The notes beneath the pieces are model-generated. The model had not been told where the DNA came from. It saw only the letters and a list, made by a program, of their open reading frames with translations, and ran no database searches. A program made the position numbers and the translations under genes. From NCBI RefSeq assembly GCF_014195095.1, contig NZ_JACIBC010000007.1:124001-188000 (forward strand): a stretch of DNA of 64,000 nucleotides. Direction: 5' to 3'. Numbering within the stretch: position 1 is the first letter of the stretch; each line of letters opens with the position of its first letter. Of the stretch, positions 42,980-53,789 are shown one piece after another. The stretch is from Rhizobium sp. BK602. GTDB lineage: Bacteria > Pseudomonadota > Alphaproteobacteria > Rhizobiales > Rhizobiaceae.

Positions 42980-44263
42980 AAGGCTCCAGACGGCGTGGCC
43001 TTCAAGCAGCGGATTGTCGCGTTCCAGCGCCGCCTTCACGTCGACCACCACGCCGTTTTCGCCGAGCAGGGTGAGGATTTCCGCCGCGCCATCCGCCAGG
43101 TAGGACTTATGGGGAACCGCGAGCACCAGGGCGTCGAGCGTGCCGAACTCGTCGAGCGACGCCAGCCGCACGCCATATTCCTCTTCCGCCTCGCCGTGGC
43201 TCGCCATGGGATCGTGCACCAGCGGCTCGAGGCCGAACTGGTGCAGTTCGCGGATGATGTCGGGCACGCGGCTGTTGCGCAGGTCCGGCACGTTTTCCTT
43301 GAAGGTCAGGCCGAAAATGCCGATGCGGGCGCCGTTGATCGGTTTTTGCGCCGAAACCAGCATCTTGATCAGCTTCTGGGCGATGAAGGCGCCCATGCCG
43401 TCATTGATGCGGCGGCCCGACAGGATGACTTCCGGGTGATAGCCGAGCTCTTCCGCCTTGGCGGTGAGATAATAGGGATCGACGCCGATGCAGTGGCCGC
43501 CGACCAGGCCGGGGGTGAAGGGCAGGAAATTCCACTTCGTCTTTGCCGCCTTCAGCACATCGGCGGTGCGAATGTCCATCTTCTCGAAGATGATCGACAG
43601 CTCGTTCATCAGGGCGATGTTGAGGTCGCGCTGGGTGTTTTCGATCACCTTGGCGGCTTCCGCCACCTTGATGCTCGGCGCCTTGTGGATGCCGGCTTCG
43701 ACCACCGCACCGTAGACGGCGGCGATCCTTTCGAGCGCTTCCTCGCTGTCGCCGGCCACCACCTTCACGATGCGCTCGAACGTATGTTCCTTGTCGCCGG
43801 GATTGATCCGCTCCGGCGAATAGCCGAGATGGAAATCCTCGCCCTGGCGCAGGCCCGAGACCTCGGCGAGCACGGGGCCGCAGACTTCCTCGGTCACACC
43901 GGGATAGACGGTCGATTCATAGACGACGATGCCGCCCTTTTTCAAAGCCTGTCCGACAGTGCGCGAAGCGGAGATCATCGGGCGCAGATCCGGTTGCCGG
44001 TTGCGGTCGATCGGCGTCGGCACGGCGACGATGAAGATGTCGCGGTCGCGCAGATCCTGGATGTCGCCGGTGATGCGCAGCCCGCTTTCCCTCAGGCGCG
44101 CCGGCGAGACCTCGCGCGTGTTGTCCTCGCCCGCTTTCAGGGCGGCGACCCTGGAGGCCTTGATATCGAAGCCGACGACATCGGGAAATTTTTCGGCGAG
44201 CGCGATGGCCACGGGCAATCCGACATAGCCCAGGCCGATGACGGCAATTTTTTCGGTCAACAC
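42977..44263 (-). CDS. Nucleotide-sugar dehydrogenase (TviB/WbpO-like UDP-HexNAc 6-dehydrogenase)
   Basis: 428 aa. Rossmann N-terminus IAVIGLGYVGLPVAIALAEK, YESTVYPGVTEEVCGPVLAE, the active-site region PGLVGGHCIGVDPYYLTAKA with the catalytic Cys, and a C-terminal UDP-binding domain (IGIFGLTFKENVPDLRNSRV). It oxidises C6 of a UDP-sugar to a uronic acid. The layout is that of UDP-GlcNAc/GalNAc dehydrogenases of the Vi antigen type rather than UDP-glucose dehydrogenase (Ugd), though specificity is not certain. It supplies an acidic sugar for the surface polysaccharide. Confidence 0.88.
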   Translation of the reverse strand: MLTEKIAVIGLGYVGLPVAIALAEKFPDVVGFDIKASRVAALKAGEDNTREVSPARLRESGLRITGDIQDLRDRDIFIVAVPTPIDRNRQPDLRPMISASRTVGQALKKGGIVVYESTVYPGVTEEVCGPVLAEVSGLRQGEDFHLGYSPERINPGDKEHTFERIVKVVAGDSEEALERIAAVYGAVVEAGIHKAPSIKVAEAAKVIENTQRDLNIALMNELSIIFEKMDIRTADVLKAAKTKWNFLPFTPGLVGGHCIGVDPYYLTAKAEELGYHPEVILSGRRINDGMGAFIAQKLIKMLVSAQKPINGARIGIFGLTFKENVPDLRNSRVPDIIRELHQFGLEPLVHDPMASHGEAEEEYGVRLASLDEFGTLDALVLAVPHKSYLADGAAEILTLLGENGVVVDVKAALERDNPLLEGHAVWSL

Positions 44264-44491
44264 AATCTACCTCGAACAATCGACCTGAATTAGCCCAAAC
44301 CGCAGGGGCATGTCAGCGCAAATCTTTGTGTCGAGGTGCGAATTCAGGTGCGTGTCAGATCAATGTGAATATCAGGTCGGGGCTTTGCAATAGGGAGATC
44401 GGCAAGACGCCGCCCCTCGTTTCGAGGCGATCGAATAATGAGAAGGCGTCGCGCGTTTGCTCCCGTGTCCTTCCCAAGGAGATCATTGATC

Positions 44492-45058
44492 ATGCAGAAT
44501 TTCGACAGCGCAGCCGCCGGCGAGCGGGCCACCCGCTACGACCGTTTCACCATTACGCTGCACTGGCTGACCGCGGGCCTGGTCCTGGCCCTGTTCGGGA
44601 CGGCGCAGATTTGGGATTTTGCCGCCCGCGGCACGCCGATGCGCCTGGGATTGATTTCTCTGCATGTCTCGCTCGGCATCCTGCTCGCCGCCGTCCTCCT
44701 GCTGCGCATCGTCTGGCGTCTCCTGACGCATCGGCGCGTCGCGCCCGCCGTCTCGGGGCTTCAGCATGTGGCCTCGACCCTCGTGCACCTCATTCTCTAT
44801 GTGCTGATGGTCGCGCAGGTCTCCTATGGCTTGCTGATCCGCTGGGCGTCCGCCAATGCGCCTGATTTCTTCGGGCTTTTCTCGATTCCGGCCCTTGTGG
44901 TCGTCGATCCGGCGACGCGGCGGGTGATCGGTGAACTGCACAGCGTCACGGCCTGGCTGATCATCGCCGTCGCCGGACTGCACGCCGCCGCTGCCCTGGT
45001 GCATCACTATGTGTTGCGCGATCAGGTGCTCGCCCGCATGGTCCCGACCCGGGGATAG
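44492..45058 (+). CDS. Cytochrome b561 family protein
   Basis: 188 aa with four membrane helices. The haem ligand pattern includes RFTITLHWLTAGLVLALFG (first His), LGLISLHVSLGILLAAVLLL, quoted at 20 residues, GELHSVTAWLIIAVAGLHAA and VHHYVLRD. It probably transfers electrons from quinol or superoxide at the inner membrane. The ATG at 44492 follows AAGGAGATCATTGATC. Not linked in an obvious way to its neighbours. Confidence 0.88.
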   Translation: MQNFDSAAAGERATRYDRFTITLHWLTAGLVLALFGTAQIWDFAARGTPMRLGLISLHVSLGILLAAVLLLRIVWRLLTHRRVAPAVSGLQHVASTLVHLILYVLMVAQVSYGLLIRWASANAPDFFGLFSIPALVVVDPATRRVIGELHSVTAWLIIAVAGLHAAAALVHHYVLRDQVLARMVPTRG

Positions 45059-45136
45059 CCTGCGACACTATCGAAACTTTCCCTCTCCGGACCTATTTAG
45101 TATTCTGAGACCAATTCTCGGAAAGCGTGGTTCGCG

Positions 45137-45325
45137 ATGCGAAACAGCTATCTCAAACATCTTCGTGACCAGCGGGAAGCGCTGGAAGCCAAGCTCGAGC
45201 TGCATATAGCCCGCTATTGTTTCGGCGAGGGCGAAGTCGACGACGGTACGGAAGCGGAGTTGCGGCAACGCATTACGGAAATCTCGGAGGAAATCGCCCG
45301 GCTCGAATCCCAGTGGGGCGAGTAG
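45137..45325 (+). CDS. Small coiled-coil hypothetical protein
   Basis: 62 aa, nearly all helical and charged: LKHLRDQREALEAKLELHIA, then AELRQRITEISEEIARLESQ. A GGAAAG stands before the ATG. Its last 112 bp overlap the 3' end of the convergent ClpP-like gene. Function unknown. Confidence 0.5.
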   Translation: MRNSYLKHLRDQREALEAKLELHIARYCFGEGEVDDGTEAELRQRITEISEEIARLESQWGE

Positions 45326-46371
45326 TTCACTGGTTCCTGGACGCAGTCGCTGCGTTGTGGGGTCGGGCTGCTGTTCGGCGTCGCAAAAGATGGCAGGAAA
45401 TCCTGCATGGGGTTCAATTGCCAATCCGCAAAGGGTGGATTGGCAATAAGGGCAGTTGCATCCGTGGATATTGGTGCTTGGCAGGACGTAAACGGCTGGC
45501 CGACCGCGCAAGCTCCGGCCTTGACCAAGTCGTCGGCTCCGGCGAGGTCGGTCAGCAGGCCTATTTTCATCGCTTCATCCGGCGTAATGAGCCGTATCGA
45601 ACTTGGAGCAGCACTCATCGCCATATCGAGGATCGACCTATCAACGCCCATTTTCTTGAAATAAGCGAGGATCTTTGACCGCAGCGATTTCGAGAGTTTT
45701 GTGCTGTCGTACAGTCCGACAAATTTACGGCTGAGCTCCTGGCGGTTGATGATGTGCTTCTTGCCGTTAATGACCTGATATCTCATCCGGTAGAGTATCC
45801 GCTCCTGGTCATAGGTCGTCCTTATCTGATGGACGCCCGTGATGCTGAAGGGGCTGACGACGCGTCTGACGCCGGCGGACAGCACGAAAGGGCAGGCCGA
45901 AAGACATGTGGCGCCGACGGAATAGACGACGCCTTTCGCGCCGGCGCGCCAGCCATCGCCGCAGAGCGGCTGGCCGTTTGGACAGGACAGCAGCCTGGTG
46001 CCGCCCACAGCCACGGACAGGCCGCGCTTCCGGATGATCTCACCCATTTCCATCGCGGCCGCTACATTTCCGCCGGGCGAGTTCACGATGATGGGCAATT
46101 TCCTGTTGCCGATGCTGGCCAGAAGCTTGCGCAGATCGGCGGGAGATCGCGCATCGATCATGCCTTCGGCCGCAATCCAGTCCATGCAGCCCTCGGGCCG
46201 ACAGTTGCCGGAGTTGGGGTCGGCATGAACCAGCATGAATTGCATTGGCGCGCCCGGCACCTGGGCGACCACAGCCGTCGTCAATCCAAAGAGTGCCAAT
46301 CCTGCCATGGCTCCACGCCGACAAGCTTCAGCGGCGCCACGCACAAGATGCCAAAAAACTACGAAAATCAT
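45214..46371 (-). CDS. Secreted ClpP/crotonase-fold protein, function unknown
   Basis: About 385 aa from an ATG at 46371, with 46308 an alternative start that gives a tidy signal peptide (MAGLALFGLTTAVVAQVPGA). The mature part has LPIIVNSPGGNVAAAMEMGE and CLSACPFVLSAGVRRVVSP; the SPGGN and SACPFVLSAG elements resemble the oxyanion and Ser-containing motifs of ClpP-like proteases. The C-terminal about 60 residues look low-quality (S/P-rich) where the gene runs antisense to the 62-aa gene, so its true stop may have arisen late. Envelope location inferred. Confidence 0.65.
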   Translation of the reverse strand: MIFVVFWHLVRGAAEACRRGAMAGLALFGLTTAVVAQVPGAPMQFMLVHADPNSGNCRPEGCMDWIAAEGMIDARSPADLRKLLASIGNRKLPIIVNSPGGNVAAAMEMGEIIRKRGLSVAVGGTRLLSCPNGQPLCGDGWRAGAKGVVYSVGATCLSACPFVLSAGVRRVVSPFSITGVHQIRTTYDQERILYRMRYQVINGKKHIINRQELSRKFVGLYDSTKLSKSLRSKILAYFKKMGVDRSILDMAMSAAPSSIRLITPDEAMKIGLLTDLAGADDLVKAGACAVGQPFTSCQAPISTDATALIANPPFADWQLNPMQDFLPSFATPNSSPTPQRSDCVQEPVNYSPHWDSSRAISSEISVMRCRNSASVPSSTSPSPKQ

Positions 46372-46604
46372 GAAGCGCCCCCAGCTCTCTGGGCGGAAAG
46401 CTAGCAAAGCACAACCCAATTGGGCAAGGGGATACAACCTCGATATGTAGCATATTGCGGCCTGTGTCCATTCTTGACGCTGCCCGCCTTGCTCCTTTCC
46501 CAAGCCTTGCAAGTCGGCTACAGCTCTCTAAGTCTATGCGTCGGATCGAACCGGTCCGCCGCGCTTCGGGCGGCAAATCGTTATGAGTCGAGAAGGGATG
46601 GCGA

Positions 46605-47588
46605 ATGGCAGGGGAAACGGTTCTTGTGGTCGGGGGCGCCGGCTATATCGGTTCGCACACATGTCTGGATCTGGCGAACAAGGGATTCCAGCCCGTCGTC
46701 TACGATAATTTCTCCAACGGTCATCGCGAATTCGTCAAATGGGGTCCGGCGGAGGAGGGCGATATCCGCGACCGGGCGCGGCTCGACGAGGTGCTGGCGA
46801 AATACAAGCCGGCGGCCATCCTGCATTTCGCGGCGCTGATCGAGGTGGGCGAATCGGTCAAGGACCCCGTCTCCTTCTATGAAAACAATGTCATCGGCAC
46901 GCTGACGCTGCTTTCGGCGGCGCAGGCGGCCGGTGTCGGCGCCTTCGTCTTCTCCTCCACCTGCGCCACCTACGGCCTGCCGCAGAGCGTGCCGCTGGAC
47001 GAGAGCCACCGGCAGGTGCCGATCAATCCCTATGGCCGCACCAAATATATCGTCGAGCAGGCGCTTGCCGACTACGATCAGTACAAGGGGCTGCGCTCCG
47101 TGGTGCTGCGCTATTTCAATGCCGCCGGCGCCGATTTCGAGGGCCGCATCGGCGAATGGCACACGCCGGAGACCCATGCCATCCCGCTGGCGATCGAGGC
47201 AGCACTCGGCCGCCGCCAGGGCTTCAAGGTCTTCGGCAGCGATTACGACACGCGCGACGGCACCTGCGTGCGCGACTATATCCACGTTCTCGATCTGGCG
47301 GACGCGCATGTGCGGGCGGTGGAATATCTGCTGAGGGGTGGTGAATCCGTCGCGCTGAATCTCGGCACCGGCACCGGCACCACCGTCAAGGAGCTGCTGG
47401 GCGCGATCGAAACCGTGTCGGAGCGGCCGTTCCCGGTCGAATATGTCGGCCGCCGCGAGGGCGATTCGACCACTCTGGTCGCCAACAACGACAAGGCCCG
47501 CGATATTCTCGGCTGGTCGCCGCAATATGATCTCTCGCGCATCATCGAATCCGCCTGGAACTGGCATGCCAAGTCCAACCAGCACTGA
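46605..47588 (+). CDS. galE: UDP-glucose 4-epimerase
   Basis: 327 aa. VLVVGGAGYIGSHTCLDLAN, HFAALIEVGESVKDP, FSSTCATYG, catalytic YGRTKYIVEQAL, RYFNAAGADFEGRIGE and RDYIHVLDLADAHV are all GalE signatures. It interconverts UDP-glucose and UDP-galactose for polysaccharide synthesis. A separate locus from the O-antigen genes by about 2 kb. It overlaps the start of the sulfatase gene by 23 bp. Confidence 0.95.
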   Translation: MAGETVLVVGGAGYIGSHTCLDLANKGFQPVVYDNFSNGHREFVKWGPAEEGDIRDRARLDEVLAKYKPAAILHFAALIEVGESVKDPVSFYENNVIGTLTLLSAAQAAGVGAFVFSSTCATYGLPQSVPLDESHRQVPINPYGRTKYIVEQALADYDQYKGLRSVVLRYFNAAGADFEGRIGEWHTPETHAIPLAIEAALGRRQGFKVFGSDYDTRDGTCVRDYIHVLDLADAHVRAVEYLLRGGESVALNLGTGTGTTVKELLGAIETVSERPFPVEYVGRREGDSTTLVANNDKARDILGWSPQYDLSRIIESAWNWHAKSNQH

Positions 47589-49122
47589 TCGGACGGCGTC
47601 GGGCAGGCGCCCGAACGTGCTGCTGATCTCGGCCGACCAATGGCGGGGCGATTGTCTCTCCGCCGTCGGCCACGCCTGCGTCACGACGCCGAATGTCGAT
47701 GCGCTGGCGCGCGAGGGCGTGCTGTTCGCCCGGCATTATGCCGGGACGGCGCCCTGTTCGCCGGCAAGGGCCTCGCTCTATACCGGCCTTTACCAGATGA
47801 ACCATCGCGTCTGCCGCAATGGGTCGCCGCTCGATGCCCGGTTCGACAATCTGGCGCTTGCCGCCCGCCGCGCCGGCTACGATCCGACGCTGTTCGGCTA
47901 TACGGATACCGCGCCCGATCCGCGCGGCATGGACGCGAACGATCCGCATTTGACGACCTATGAGGGCGTGCTGCCCGGTTTCAGCGCCCGCCAGCTCTTG
48001 CCCGAGCATGAGAAGCAATGGCTTTCCTGGCTGCGCTCGCGCGGGCACGCGGAAGCGACGAGCCGCGATATTCATATTCCGGTCGGCGCCAGGCCCGGTG
48101 AAATCTCCGATGCCGCGCCCTCCTATTCCAGGGACGAGACGCAGACGGCCTTTCTCGCCGGCGAATTCATCCGCTGGCTCGGCGAGCAGGATGCGCCCTG
48201 GTTCGCGCATGTCTCGTTCCTGAGGCCGCATCCGCCTTTTTCGGTGCCGGAGCCCTATAACCGCATGTTTGCGCCAAGCGACGGGCCGGCTTTCGCGCGC
48301 GCTCCCGACCGGAAGACGGAGCAGGCGGCGCATCCCTTCCTCGCCTTCGCCTTGCCGCAGATCGGCAAGGGCAGTTTCATTCATGGCGGCGAAGGGCCGG
48401 CGAGCGACTGGACGGAAGGCGATCTCTCGGCGATCCGCGCCATCTATTACGGCATGATCGCCGAGGTGGATGCGCAGCTTGGGCGGATCTGGCAGGCGTT
48501 GAAGGATGCCGGCGCCTGGGACGAGACGCTGATCGTCTTCACCTCCGACCATGCCGAGATGATGGGCGACCACTGGATGCTCGGCAAGGGCGGCTTTTTC
48601 GATGGCAGCTATCACGTGCCGCTTGTCATCCGCGATCCCGGCCATCCGGCCGGGGCGGGGCGGCGAGTGGACCGTTTCACCAGCGCCGCCGATATCTTCC
48701 CGACGCTCTGCGACCGGTTCGGCCTCGTGCCCGGCAATCATCTGGACGGCGGCACGCTTGTGCCCTTCCTCGACGGCAGGGAGCCGGCTGGATGGCGCGA
48801 TGCGGCTTTCTGGGAATTCGATTTCCGCGACATCGCCGGCGGCGAGGCGGAGCGGCATTTCGGGCTGGGATCGAATGCCTGCAATCTCGCCGTCATCCGC
48901 GACGAGCGCTTCAAATATGTCCATTTCGCCGGGCTGCCGCCGCTGCTCTACGATCTGGAAAAGGACCCGATGGAGCTCGTCGATGTCGCTGGCGAGGAGA
49001 GCTATGCGGCGGTCCGCCTCGCCTATGCAGAAAAGCTGCTGTCGCTGCGGGCCCGGCATCTCGACCAGACGCTCGCCTATACCGAGCTCACGGAAAAAGG
49101 GCCGGTCACGCGCCGGCCCTGA
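47566..49122 (+). CDS. Sulfatase / phosphonate monoester hydrolase family protein
   Basis: 518 aa. The N-terminal metal site RPNVLLISADQWRGDCLSAV has the first Asp. The C-x-P-x-R motif, CSPARASLYTGLY, has C64 as the residue expected to become formylglycine. The second metal site is VFTSDHAEMMGDHWMLGKGG. No signal peptide is seen, so it is probably cytoplasmic, as for rhizobial phosphonate monoester hydrolases. MNHRVCRNGSPLD after the motif also fits that subgroup. True substrate uncertain. The start overlaps galE. Confidence 0.88.
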   Translation: MPSPTSTDRTASGRRPNVLLISADQWRGDCLSAVGHACVTTPNVDALAREGVLFARHYAGTAPCSPARASLYTGLYQMNHRVCRNGSPLDARFDNLALAARRAGYDPTLFGYTDTAPDPRGMDANDPHLTTYEGVLPGFSARQLLPEHEKQWLSWLRSRGHAEATSRDIHIPVGARPGEISDAAPSYSRDETQTAFLAGEFIRWLGEQDAPWFAHVSFLRPHPPFSVPEPYNRMFAPSDGPAFARAPDRKTEQAAHPFLAFALPQIGKGSFIHGGEGPASDWTEGDLSAIRAIYYGMIAEVDAQLGRIWQALKDAGAWDETLIVFTSDHAEMMGDHWMLGKGGFFDGSYHVPLVIRDPGHPAGAGRRVDRFTSAADIFPTLCDRFGLVPGNHLDGGTLVPFLDGREPAGWRDAAFWEFDFRDIAGGEAERHFGLGSNACNLAVIRDERFKYVHFAGLPPLLYDLEKDPMELVDVAGEESYAAVRLAYAEKLLSLRARHLDQTLAYTELTEKGPVTRRP

Positions 49123-49128
49123 AGTGGA

Positions 49129-49635
49129 TCAGGCAAAGGCGCCGAGATAGGTCATCTTGCCGACCGGCAGGCCGCGGCTGCGCAGGATGTCGTGCGCCGT
49201 GGTGACGTGGAAGAAGAAGTTCGGCAAAGCGAAGTTTGCGAGATAATCCTCGCCGCGGAAGGTGATCTTGTTGCCGCCGGGCGCGATCGTCACGTCGTGG
49301 TTCTCGCTGCCTTCCATCGTCTCCGGCGTGATCGTCGCCAGGAAGGCTTCGGTCTTTTTCAGCCGCTCGCGCAACTCGGCGACGGTCGTCTCATTGTCTT
49401 CGAAACGCGGCGCGTCGATGCCGGCCAGCCGGGCGATCGCAAGCTTGGCGCTGTCGGTGGCGCGCTGAAACTGGCCGGAGAGCGGCAGCATGTCGTCGAT
49501 GAGGCGGGCGCCGACGAGCTCGTTCGCATCGATGCTCTTTTCCGCCGCATGCGCCTCGATCTTGTCGAGATAGGTCGCAAGGACCGCAAGGCCGCGCTGG
49601 AAGATGGGGACTGAAAAACGGTACATCGAGGGCAT
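49129..49635 (-). CDS. DUF1993 family protein
   Basis: 168 aa, begins MPSMYRFSVPIFQRGLAVLA with GGAGAACC before the ATG. Helical-bundle (DinB-like) fold predicted from LVGARLIDDMLPLSGQFQRA and FALPNFFFHVTTAHDILRSR. The family is common in proteobacteria and uncharacterised. It converges on the sulfatase gene; its upstream region is shared with the sugar transporter. Confidence 0.85.
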   Translation of the reverse strand: MPSMYRFSVPIFQRGLAVLATYLDKIEAHAAEKSIDANELVGARLIDDMLPLSGQFQRATDSAKLAIARLAGIDAPRFEDNETTVAELRERLKKTEAFLATITPETMEGSENHDVTIAPGGNKITFRGEDYLANFALPNFFFHVTTAHDILRSRGLPVGKMTYLGAFA

Positions 49636-49700
49636 GCTGGTTCTCCATGATCGGCCGGTTTCGGCCTGGGGGCGATCGAATTCCATGCTGTGCCGATGCC

Positions 49701-49720
49701 GATGGAATGTCCGTTCCATC
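49701..49720. promoter_or_regulatory. IolR-type operator, distal copy
   Basis: GATGGAATGTCCGTTCCATC: a perfect inverted repeat with 7-bp arms and a 6-base spacer, containing GGAA-N6-TTCC. This is the motif described for the RpiR-type inositol repressor IolR of Sinorhizobium. It lies about 70 bp upstream of the DUF1993 start as well. Confidence 0.6.
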
Positions 49721-49835
49721 GTATCTGACGACCCAGATGTGGGTTCTGACATCGCATTTTACAGTCTTTTTCGCGTTGAAAGTTTGTTCGCGGCCCATTG
49801 TTTTCCGCTTCCTTGGATGTGCCCAGAAAATAGGG

Positions 49836-49870
49836 TTGACGTCTCCATCAAGAAATGGAATAAATATTCC
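49836..49870 (+). promoter_or_regulatory. Candidate promoter with overlapping IolR-type operator
   Basis: TTGACG (49836-49841) is followed 17 to 19 bases later by AATAAA/TAAATA as -10. The -10 lies within GGAATAAATATTCC (49857-49870), another GGAA-N6-TTCC palindrome. A repressor bound there would block RNA polymerase directly. The transporter gene starts 149 bp downstream. Confidence 0.6.
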
Positions 49871-50018
49871 GCATAGAGAATTTTACGGTTTGTTTGTTCC
49901 GTTTTGTCGGCATCGTTATGGGAGTGACGATTGCCAGGATTGTTGGCCCTGCGGTCGAGACCGAGGGTTCCGGCATCAAGGAGGGGTGCGGCCGGGCACC
50001 ATAATCGGGAGGAAAATC

Positions 50019-50948
50019 ATGAGAAAACTCATTCTTGGCTCTGCAATGGCGCTTATGCTGTCGACCGCGGCGCATGCGGAAACCATCGGCGTATCGATGG
50101 CGCTGTTCGACGACAACTTCCTGACCGTTCTGCGCAACGGCATGCAGGATTACGCCAAGACCCAGAAGGGCGTGACGCTGCAGGTCGAAGACGCGCAGAA
50201 CGACATCGCCAAGCAGCAGAGCCAGATCCAGAACTTCATCGCCAGTAAGGTCGACGCCATCATCGTCAACCCGGTCGATACCGACGCAACCGCCGCCATC
50301 TCGAAGCTGGCGGCCGAGGCGAAGATCCCGCTCATCTACGTCAACCGCGAGCCGGCGAACGTCGACAGCCTGCCGGAAGGCCAGGCCTTCGTGGCCTCGA
50401 ACGAGGTCGAGTCCGGCACGCTGGAAACCAAGGAAGTCTGCCGGCTTCTCGGCGGCAAGGGCAAGGCCGTCGTCATGATGGGCGAACTGTCCAACCAGGC
50501 CGCCCGCATGCGCACCAAGGACGTTCATGACGTTCTCGCCACCGACGAATGCAAGGGCATCAGCATCGTCCAGGAGCAGACTGCCAACTGGCAGCGCACC
50601 CAGGGCGCCGACCTGATGACCAACTGGCTGTCCAGCGGTATCGAATTCGACGCCGTCATCTCCAACAACGACGAAATGGCGATCGGCGCCATCCAGGCGC
50701 TGAAGGCTTCCGGCAAGTCGCTCGACAAGATCGTCGTCGCCGGCGTGGACGCCACGCAGGACGCTCTGGCCGCGATGCAGGCCGGCGATCTCAAGGTCAC
50801 CGTGTTCCAGGACGCGGCCGGCCAGGGCAAGGGCGCGGTGGATGCCGCGCTGAAACTCGCCAAGGGTGAGAAGGTCGAGAAGAAGGTCTACATTCCCTTC
50901 CAGCTCGTGACGCCGGCCAACGTCAAGGACTTCGTCAAGAAGAACTGA
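50019..50948 (+). CDS. CUT2 sugar ABC transporter substrate-binding protein (probable myo-inositol, IbpA-like)
   Basis: 309 aa. The signal peptide (MRKLILGSAMALMLSTAAHA) is cleaved before ETIGVSMALFDDNF. A periplasmic-binding fold of the ribose type: VDAIIVNPVDTDATAAISKL, MGELSNQAARMRTKDVHDVL and FDAVISNNDEMAIGAIQALK. The ATG at 50019 follows GGGAGGAAAATC. Close in type to inositol-binding proteins of rhizobia, and the IolR-like operators upstream support inositol; ribose or another polyol remains possible. Confidence 0.88.
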   Translation: MRKLILGSAMALMLSTAAHAETIGVSMALFDDNFLTVLRNGMQDYAKTQKGVTLQVEDAQNDIAKQQSQIQNFIASKVDAIIVNPVDTDATAAISKLAAEAKIPLIYVNREPANVDSLPEGQAFVASNEVESGTLETKEVCRLLGGKGKAVVMMGELSNQAARMRTKDVHDVLATDECKGISIVQEQTANWQRTQGADLMTNWLSSGIEFDAVISNNDEMAIGAIQALKASGKSLDKIVVAGVDATQDALAAMQAGDLKVTVFQDAAGQGKGAVDAALKLAKGEKVEKKVYIPFQLVTPANVKDFVKKN

Positions 50949-51021
50949 CGCCGCCGCTATCGACGGATGCGGGCACAGCGCCCGCATCCCTGCAATTCCG
51001 ACAGGCCCCGGGAGGAAAAAG

Positions 51022-52563
<1,542 letters not shown>

Positions 52564-52596
52564 CACGCACCGGCCATCGCAAAGGAGGATTGAACC

Positions 52597-53622
52597 ATGG
52601 TTAGCAAAGTTGCAGAGGCGACCGCGCCGGCGGTGACGCGTCCGAGGCGCCGTCGCGTGCCGCCGGAACTCGGTATCTTTCTGGTGCTGATCGGCATCGC
52701 GCTCGTCTGCGAGATCCTCGGTTGGATTTTTGTCGGCCAGAGCTTCCTGCTCAACCTGCAGCGCCTGAAGATCATGATCCTGCAGGTCTCGGTCATCGGC
52801 ATCATCTCCGTCGGTGTGACGCAGGTCATCATCACCGGCGGCATCGATCTGTCGTCCGGCTCCGTGGTCGGCCTCACGGCCATGGTGGCGGCGAGTTTTG
52901 CGCAGTCCTCCACCTGGGCGCGGGCGCTCTATCCGTCGCTGACGGACTTGCCGTTCTTCGTTCCGATCGGCATCGGCCTGCTGATCGGCCTGCTGGCCGG
53001 TTTCATCAACGGCCAGCTCATCACGAAGACGAAGATTCCGCCCTTCATCGCCACGCTCGGCATGATGGTCTCGGCGCGCGGCCTGTCGAAGCTCTATACC
53101 AAGGGCCAGCCGATCTCGGGTCTTACCGATCAGTTCAACTTCATCGGTTCCGGCATCTGGCCCGTTATCGTCTTTCTGCTCGTCGCGCTGATCTTCCATA
53201 TCGTGCTGCGCTACACGCGCTACGGCAAGTTCACCTACGCGATCGGCGCCAACCTGCAGGCGGCGCGCGTCTCGGGCATCAATGTCGAGGCGCATCTGAT
53301 CAAGGTCTATGCCATCGCCGGCCTGCTGGCGGGCCTTGCCGGCATCATCACGGCGGCGCGTGTCCAGACGGCGCAGGCCGGCATGGGCGTGAACTACGAA
53401 CTGGATGCGATCGCGGCGGCCGTCATCGGCGGCACCTCGCTCACCGGCGGTGTCGGCCGCATCACCGGTACGATCATCGGTACGGTGATCCTCGGCGTGA
53501 TGATCTCGGGCTTCACCTTCCTCAACGTCGATGCCTACTACCAGGAAATCGCCAAGGGCCTGATCATCGTCGCCGCCGTCGCCGTCGACGTCTACCGGCA
53601 AAAGAAGCGCGCCAAGCGCTGA
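52597..53622 (+). CDS. CUT2 sugar ABC transporter permease
   Basis: 341 aa with about nine to ten membrane helices. Family motifs: GVTQVIITGGIDLSSGSVVG, KTKIPPFIATLGMMVSARGL, AVIGGTSLTGGVGRITGTIIGT within the last third (quoted in part: AVIGGTSLTGGVGR). Completes the binding protein/ATPase/permease set, followed by a strong terminator. Confidence 0.93.
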   Translation: MVSKVAEATAPAVTRPRRRRVPPELGIFLVLIGIALVCEILGWIFVGQSFLLNLQRLKIMILQVSVIGIISVGVTQVIITGGIDLSSGSVVGLTAMVAASFAQSSTWARALYPSLTDLPFFVPIGIGLLIGLLAGFINGQLITKTKIPPFIATLGMMVSARGLSKLYTKGQPISGLTDQFNFIGSGIWPVIVFLLVALIFHIVLRYTRYGKFTYAIGANLQAARVSGINVEAHLIKVYAIAGLLAGLAGIITAARVQTAQAGMGVNYELDAIAAAVIGGTSLTGGVGRITGTIIGTVILGVMISGFTFLNVDAYYQEIAKGLIIVAAVAVDVYRQKKRAKR

Positions 53623-53650
53623 CGCAGCCGAGACATCGTCAGCCATTTGG

Positions 53651-53678
53651 AGGCGGGAGCTCTTGCTCCCGCCTTTTT
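53651..53678 (+). terminator. Rho-independent terminator after the CUT2 transporter
   Basis: AGGCGGGAGC, loop TCTT, GCTCCCGCCT, then TTTT. A perfect 10-bp GC-rich stem with a T run, 30 bp after the permease stop. Confidence 0.93.
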
Positions 53679-53789
53679 CCTTGTCGCGTTCCGGTGCAGA
53701 TTTTTTTCACGGGGGTATGGCGAATCCCGCCATCTTTTCTATTCTTGCCGCTTTCCCTCCGCGCACTCGAGCGCTTCATTCCAGGATAG

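Larger units (their letters stand above)
49636..50018. other. Divergent promoter region (DUF1993 gene / inositol-type transporter)
   Basis: 383 bp, notably A/T-rich around 49750-49910. It contains two GGAA-N6-TTCC palindromes and a sigma70-like promoter, listed separately. No gene. Confidence 0.6.
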
